Position numbers and translations under genes: made by a program | Shown here: in pieces, positions 60,603 through 64,000 of the stretch | How positions within the stretch are numbered: position 1 is the stretch's first letter | Layout: each line of letters opens with the position of its first letter | The notes under the pieces: model-generated | What the model was told of the DNA's origin: nothing | Seen by the model: only the letters and a program-made list of their open reading frames with translations | The model's database searches: none | Source: Actinomyces gerencseriae DSM 6844 | GTDB lineage: Bacteria; Actinomycetota; Actinomycetes; Actinomycetales; Actinomycetaceae | Assembly (NCBI RefSeq): GCF_000429265.1 | Contig: NZ_AUBN01000006.1 | Location: 186,001-250,000, forward strand | Reading direction: 5' to 3' | DNA length: 64,000 bases

Positions 60603-62060
60603 ATGACCATCACTGCGCCGCCCGTGCTGCTGCTCCTCATCGGCGTCTGCCTGGGGGCGGCGCTCGGGTACGGCGTCGCCACGGTCCGCGCCGCGCGCCG
60701 CCAGGCGCTCGGGAGTGATGCGGCGAGCACGCTGCGCGCCGAGGCGGCGCAGTGGCGGGCGCGGGCGCACGAGCTGGCGGACAGGGCCGAGCTCGCAGAG
60801 GAGCGGGCCGAGCGCGATGGCTCGGTTCTGCGCGCGCTGGCGCCCGTGCGCGCGCAGCTGGAGCAGATGGGCTCCCGGGTGGACTCCATGGAGCGCCGGC
60901 GCTCGGCCCAGCACGCCGCGCTCACCGAGCAGCTGCGGGCCGGCGCCGAGACCGATCGGGAGCTTCGCCGGGCGACCACAGCGCTCGAGGGGGCGCTGCG
61001 CTCGCGCTCGGCTCGCGGCATCTGGGGCGAGGTCGAGCTGGCGCGCGTGCTCGAGCTGTCGGGGATGATGCCGCACGTCGATTTCGTCGAGCAGCGCTCG
61101 GTCGGCGCCGCGGTGGGGCGGCGCGCGGGTGCGGCCACGAGTCGGGAGGGGGCCGGGGGCAGACCGGACGTCGTCATTCACCTGCCCGGGTCCGGTCACC
61201 TGGCCCTGGACGCCAAGGTCCCCCTGGACTCCTACCTCAACGCCGCGATCATGAGTCCGGCGGAGGACCGGGCGACGGGGTCGGACGCCGAGCGCCGAAG
61301 GCTGCTGGCCGCGCACGCGCGCGCCCTGCGCGGACATGTCGATGCCCTCGCGGAGCGCCACTACGAGCGGCACCTGGAGGACTCCCCCGAGCTCGTCGTG
61401 CTCTTCGTCCCCGCGGAGCCCATTCTGTCCGCGGCGCTGGATGCGGATCCGGCGCTGCTCGAGCACGCCCTGGGACGGGGTGTCGCCCTGACCACGCCGT
61501 CGTCGCTGCTGGCGCTGCTCCGCACCTGCGCCACGGCCTGGGCGCGCAGCTCCGCCGCCGACGACGCCCGCGAACTGCTCGCACTGGGGCGCACGCTCTA
61601 CGAGCGCCTGGGCGTCGTGGCCGGCCACCTCGACGCGCTGGGCGCTGCCCTGAGCCGCTCGGTGACCGCGTACAACCGGACCGTCGGCTCGATGGACTCG
61701 CGGCTGCTCGTCACCGCGAGGTCATTCAGCGCCCTCGGCGAGGGCCCGTCCTCGCCCGCGCCGATCACCCCCGACGCCGCACAAGTGAGGCAATTCACAA
61801 ATATTGACCCCATTCCGCCGACCTCCCGCTCGACCGACACGGACGCCCCCCCATCGACGACCGACGGAGAACCAGCAGATCACGGGGGGATAACGGACTT
61901 TCGACCGTTCACGCGCCGCAAACGAGGTATCGGGAACAAAGGCCTTCGCGCCGTGGGACTTGCTGGCAAGGACATTGCCAGCATCGAGCGGCTTGCTTGC
62001 ACCACTTCGGATCTTTCCCCGCAATGCCACCTATTGCTACCACTCTCCAAGCACCTGTAG
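60603..62060 (+). CDS. rmuC: DNA recombination protein RmuC
   Basis: This 485-residue protein has an N-terminal membrane helix, a long Ala/Arg/Glu coiled coil (about residues 40-130) and the RmuC nuclease-like core with RGIWGEVELARVLELSGMM, GRPDVVIHLPGSGHLALDAK (PD-(D/E)xK-type), LVVLFVPAEPILSAALDADP and a C-terminal helix. RmuC limits DNA inversions between short repeats. The last 70 residues are lower in GC and have no family support, so the true tail may differ. It is divergent from the esterase gene. Confidence 0.93.
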   Translation: MTITAPPVLLLLIGVCLGAALGYGVATVRAARRQALGSDAASTLRAEAAQWRARAHELADRAELAEERAERDGSVLRALAPVRAQLEQMGSRVDSMERRRSAQHAALTEQLRAGAETDRELRRATTALEGALRSRSARGIWGEVELARVLELSGMMPHVDFVEQRSVGAAVGRRAGAATSREGAGGRPDVVIHLPGSGHLALDAKVPLDSYLNAAIMSPAEDRATGSDAERRRLLAAHARALRGHVDALAERHYERHLEDSPELVVLFVPAEPILSAALDADPALLEHALGRGVALTTPSSLLALLRTCATAWARSSAADDARELLALGRTLYERLGVVAGHLDALGAALSRSVTAYNRTVGSMDSRLLVTARSFSALGEGPSSPAPITPDAAQVRQFTNIDPIPPTSRSTDTDAPPSTTDGEPADHGGITDFRPFTRRKRGIGNKGLRAVGLAGKDIASIERLACTTSDLSPQCHLLLPLSKHL

Positions 62061-62127
62061 GCAGACGAACCGTGCACGATATAGGGTTTCCCACGTTCCC
62101 TGGTACGTAACGAAAAGATCTCTTGCC

Positions 62128-62808
62128 ATGACCACGAGTCTCCTGAGCACCGCCACGATCCGTTCCACAGCCCCCGACGCCAACCTGGACGACGAAGCCC
62201 GCGTCACGACCGAGGTCGATCGCGTCATCAGACGCCTGGAATCACTCGCCACCGAGCAGGAGGCCCTCCAGGCGCAGCTCACCGCCCTGCGCGACGAGCG
62301 CGACCAGCTCATCCTGCGCGGCCTCGCCCACGGCATGAGCTCCTCCGAGCTGGCGGCCAGATCGCGCCTGACCGGGGCCCGCGTCCGCGCCATCGCCGAC
62401 GCCGCCGCCGCGTCCTCGGCGCGTGAGCGTGTGGCCACCGCCGTCGCCCGCCTGGTGGCGCACACGCCCGCCCTGTGCACGACCTACGGCGCGCTGGCCA
62501 GCGCCGTCGGCATCGGCTCCGCCAAGGGCGTGGCCTCCTCCCTGGCGTCCAACCCCGACGTCTCCGGACGGGCCGGCGCCCGCGTGCTGCTGCTGCGCTG
62601 GGCCGCCCCGACGCTCGGCGGATACGTTATCCCCGACAGCGAGCCGGCCTGGCAGACCCAGGGCGAGGACACCGCCACGCGTCTGGAGTGCCTTCAGGAG
62701 GAGGGGCTCGTGACCCGGGTGACGACGCCCGAGGGACCGGCGTGGATCGTCCCCTTCGACAAGGTCTGCGCCGACCACACCCGCCTGACCCAGATCGTTG
62801 CCGCCTGA
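62128..62808 (+). CDS. Alkyltransferase-like (ATL/MGMT-fold) DNA-binding protein with coiled-coil N-terminus
   Basis: This 226-residue protein starts at the ATG at 62128, with GAAAAGA upstream. An N-terminal helical segment (about residues 25-70) is followed by an HTH-like helix pair. Residues about 115-210 resemble the DNA-binding half of O6-alkylguanine transferases: ALCTTYGALASAVGIGS (cf. TTYGxLAxxxG), a segment before TLGGYVIP, and RLECLQEEGLV (cf. the C-terminal RxxLLxxEG). The catalytic PCHR motif is absent, which is typical of alkyltransferase-like proteins that flag lesions for repair. This assignment is by pattern; structure prediction would settle it. It is convergent with ispH. Confidence 0.7.
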   Translation: MTTSLLSTATIRSTAPDANLDDEARVTTEVDRVIRRLESLATEQEALQAQLTALRDERDQLILRGLAHGMSSSELAARSRLTGARVRAIADAAAASSARERVATAVARLVAHTPALCTTYGALASAVGIGSAKGVASSLASNPDVSGRAGARVLLLRWAAPTLGGYVIPDSEPAWQTQGEDTATRLECLQEEGLVTRVTTPEGPAWIVPFDKVCADHTRLTQIVAA

Positions 62809-62813
62809 CCCGC

Positions 62814-63863
62814 TCAGCGGGCGCGGTCGGCCGCGGGCCCGCGCCGTCGATCCGCTGCGGGCCCGCCGGCGGCCGCCCTGAGGTCGGCCCGCAGGTTCTT
62901 GGGCAGGGAGAAGGACATCTTCTCCGTGGCGGTGCGCACCATCTCGACCTCGCCGAAGCCCAGCTCGCCGAGGCGCTCGATGACTTCGCGCACAAGGATC
63001 TCCGGCACCGAGGCGCCCGAGGTCAATCCCACCGTCCTCGCCCCGGTGAACCAGGCCTCCTCCAGCTCACGGGCGTCGTCCACCCGGTAGGCGGCCGGCG
63101 CTCCGGCCTCAAGGGCGACCTCCTTGAGACGCACGGAGTTGGAGGAGTTGCCCGAGCCGACCACGACCATGACATCCACGCGCGGGGCGATCGCCTTGAC
63201 CGCTCCCTGACGGTTCTGGGTGGCGTAGCAGATGTCATCACCGGGCGGATCGGCCAGGTGCGGGAATCGCTCGCGCAGGAGGCGGACCGTCTCCAGGGTC
63301 TCGTCCACGCTCAGGGTCGTCTGGCTGATCCACACGACCTTCTCCGGATCGCGCACCGTGACCGCGTCGACCTCGTGGGGGCCGTTGACGACCTGGATGT
63401 GGTCGGGCGCCTCGCCCTGGGTCCCCTCGACCTCCTCGTGACCGGCGTGCCCGACCAGGACGATGTCGTAATCACCCTTGGCGAAGCGGATCGCCTGCTT
63501 GTGCACCTTGGTCACCAACGGGCAGGTCGCGTCGATCGTCCGCAGGTGACGGGCCTCCGCCTGGGCGTGCACCGCCGGGGACACGCCGTGAGCGGAGAAG
63601 ATCACGCGCGCGCCCTCGGGCACCTCGTCGGTCTCCGCCACGAAGATCGCCCCGCGCCGCGACAGGGCCTCGACGACGTACTTGTTGTGGACGATCTCCT
63701 TACGCACGTAGATCGGAGCCCCGTAGTGCGTCAGCGCCTGCTCGACGGCATCGACTGCGCGGTCCACCCCGGCGCAATAGCCCCGCGGGGCGGCCAGGAG
63801 GATCCGTCCGACGTCGGGATCAGCGGGCGGGGCGCTGGTTTGAGCGGTGGGATGGTCGGTCAC
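62814..63863 (-). CDS. ispH: 4-hydroxy-3-methylbut-2-enyl diphosphate reductase
   Basis: This 349-residue 4Fe-4S enzyme makes IPP and DMAPP at the last step of the MEP pathway. The cluster cysteines are visible in [22 protein letters not shown] and [10 protein letters not shown]; other motifs are HNKYVV, SAHGVSP and GSGNSSNS. I use the GTG at 63863; the open frame to 63914 has no site. A CACAGT hexamer ends six bases upstream, which suggests leaderless translation. It is divergent from the gene that begins at 63925. The Arg-rich tail after residue 330 is longer than usual. Confidence 0.96.
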   Translation of the reverse strand: MTDHPTAQTSAPPADPDVGRILLAAPRGYCAGVDRAVDAVEQALTHYGAPIYVRKEIVHNKYVVEALSRRGAIFVAETDEVPEGARVIFSAHGVSPAVHAQAEARHLRTIDATCPLVTKVHKQAIRFAKGDYDIVLVGHAGHEEVEGTQGEAPDHIQVVNGPHEVDAVTVRDPEKVVWISQTTLSVDETLETVRLLRERFPHLADPPGDDICYATQNRQGAVKAIAPRVDVMVVVGSGNSSNSVRLKEVALEAGAPAAYRVDDARELEEAWFTGARTVGLTSGASVPEILVREVIERLGELGFGEVEMVRTATEKMSFSLPKNLRADLRAAAGGPAADRRRGPAADRAR

Positions 63864-63866
63864 GCG

Positions 63867-63920
63867 ACCACTGTGCCACAGCCCGTCGCGGGCCCCCAGG
63901 GGAGAACATGGCACAGTGGT
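63867..63920. promoter_or_regulatory. Divergent promoter pair with a 12-base inverted repeat
   Basis: ACCACTGTGCCA (63867-63878) and TGGCACAGTGGT (63909-63920) are perfect inverted copies flanking a 30-base centre. Each carries a CACAGT that ends six or seven bases before a GTG start, ispH on the minus strand and the next gene on the plus strand. They look like mirrored -10 regions of leaderless promoters, or an operator shared by both. Confidence 0.5.
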
Positions 63921-63924
63921 GCAC

Positions 63925-64000
63925 GTGACAGTGCCGACAGAGCCCGCAAAGCCGATAGAGCCCGCAGGACCCGCTGGGCCCAGCGCCCCCCGGCCCGCGC
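63925..64000 (+). CDS. N-terminus of a divergent gene, possibly exodeoxyribonuclease VII large subunit
   Basis: From the GTG at 63925 a frame [20 protein letters not shown] continues to the window edge with no stop. Only 25 codons are present and they are Pro/Ala-rich, so the sequence alone does not identify it. In many actinobacteria xseA lies divergently next to ispH, and its N-terminus is variable and proline-rich, so that is the best guess. Start support comes from the -10-like element at 63912-63917. Confidence 0.4.
   Translation, partial: MTVPTEPAKPIEPAGPAGPSAPRPA

Overview
This 64 kb window is a contiguous piece of a high-GC actinobacterial chromosome. The protein sequences, the frequent GTG/TTG starts, the 32-residue bS22-like protein beside an excisionase-type HTH gene, and the Tad pilus and WXG100-like genes all fit Actinomyces or a close relative in Actinomycetaceae. 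The genus is inferred from general family knowledge, not from a search.

Layout. (1) 1-14351, all on the minus strand: the transcription/translation core fusA (its 3' part lies outside the window), rpsG, rpsL, two membrane proteins with low-complexity regions, rpoC, rpoB, rplL and rplJ. (2) 14723-30111, plus strand: a DUF192 gene, a type IV prepilin peptidase and a complete-looking Tad/Flp pilus locus (zinc-ribbon protein, CpaB, a CpaE-TadE fusion, a second TadE, CpaF, TadB, TadC, a NarL-type two-component pair, Flp pilin, TadG-like). These are followed by three lipoproteins and a 508-residue Flp-like pseudopilin. (3) 30240-34463, minus strand: an OmpA-domain lipoprotein and a receptor Ser/Thr kinase. 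(4) 34665-37444, minus strand: rplA, rplK, nusG, secE and tRNA-Trp. The usual order secE-nusG-rplK-rplA-rplJ-rplL-rpoB-rpoC is therefore split, with about 20 kb of surface and pilus genes between rplA and rplJ.

(5) 37725-52238: metabolic and envelope genes. These are an aminotransferase, a frameshifted DUF222/HNH gene, a phosphotransferase, adenosine deaminase, a glycerophosphodiesterase plus MFS pair, murB, the HTH-bS22 pair, and trkH and trkA separated by a small gene and a patch of decaying ORFs (a tetR with a nonsense codon and a frameshifted short ORF). (6) 52327-56755, minus strand: an aldose-epimerase-like gene and a five-gene cassette resembling type VII secretion substrates and accessory proteins. 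(7) 56879-64000: a GH2 glycosidase with an internal tandem repeat, a membrane-anchored esterase, rmuC, an alkyltransferase-like protein, ispH and the first codons of a divergent gene, probably xseA.

How the genes work together. The pilus locus is self-contained: the prepilin peptidase would process Flp, the TadE-type pseudopilins and the large pseudopilin. CpaF drives assembly through the TadB/TadC platform, and CpaB and the CpaE domain handle placement and the periplasmic face. The sensor kinase and response regulator lie between the machinery and the pilin gene and probably tune expression. The most unusual observation is that the CpaE ATPase and a TadE pseudopilin form one reading frame, with the prepilin cleavage motif at the join, so peptidase cleavage could separate them as a polyprotein. 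A second pattern is a GGCACANT element placed 6-7 bases before the start codon of several genes that lack a Shine-Dalgarno sequence, which suggests a shared leaderless promoter type. No insertion sequence, CRISPR array, rRNA or replication origin was seen.
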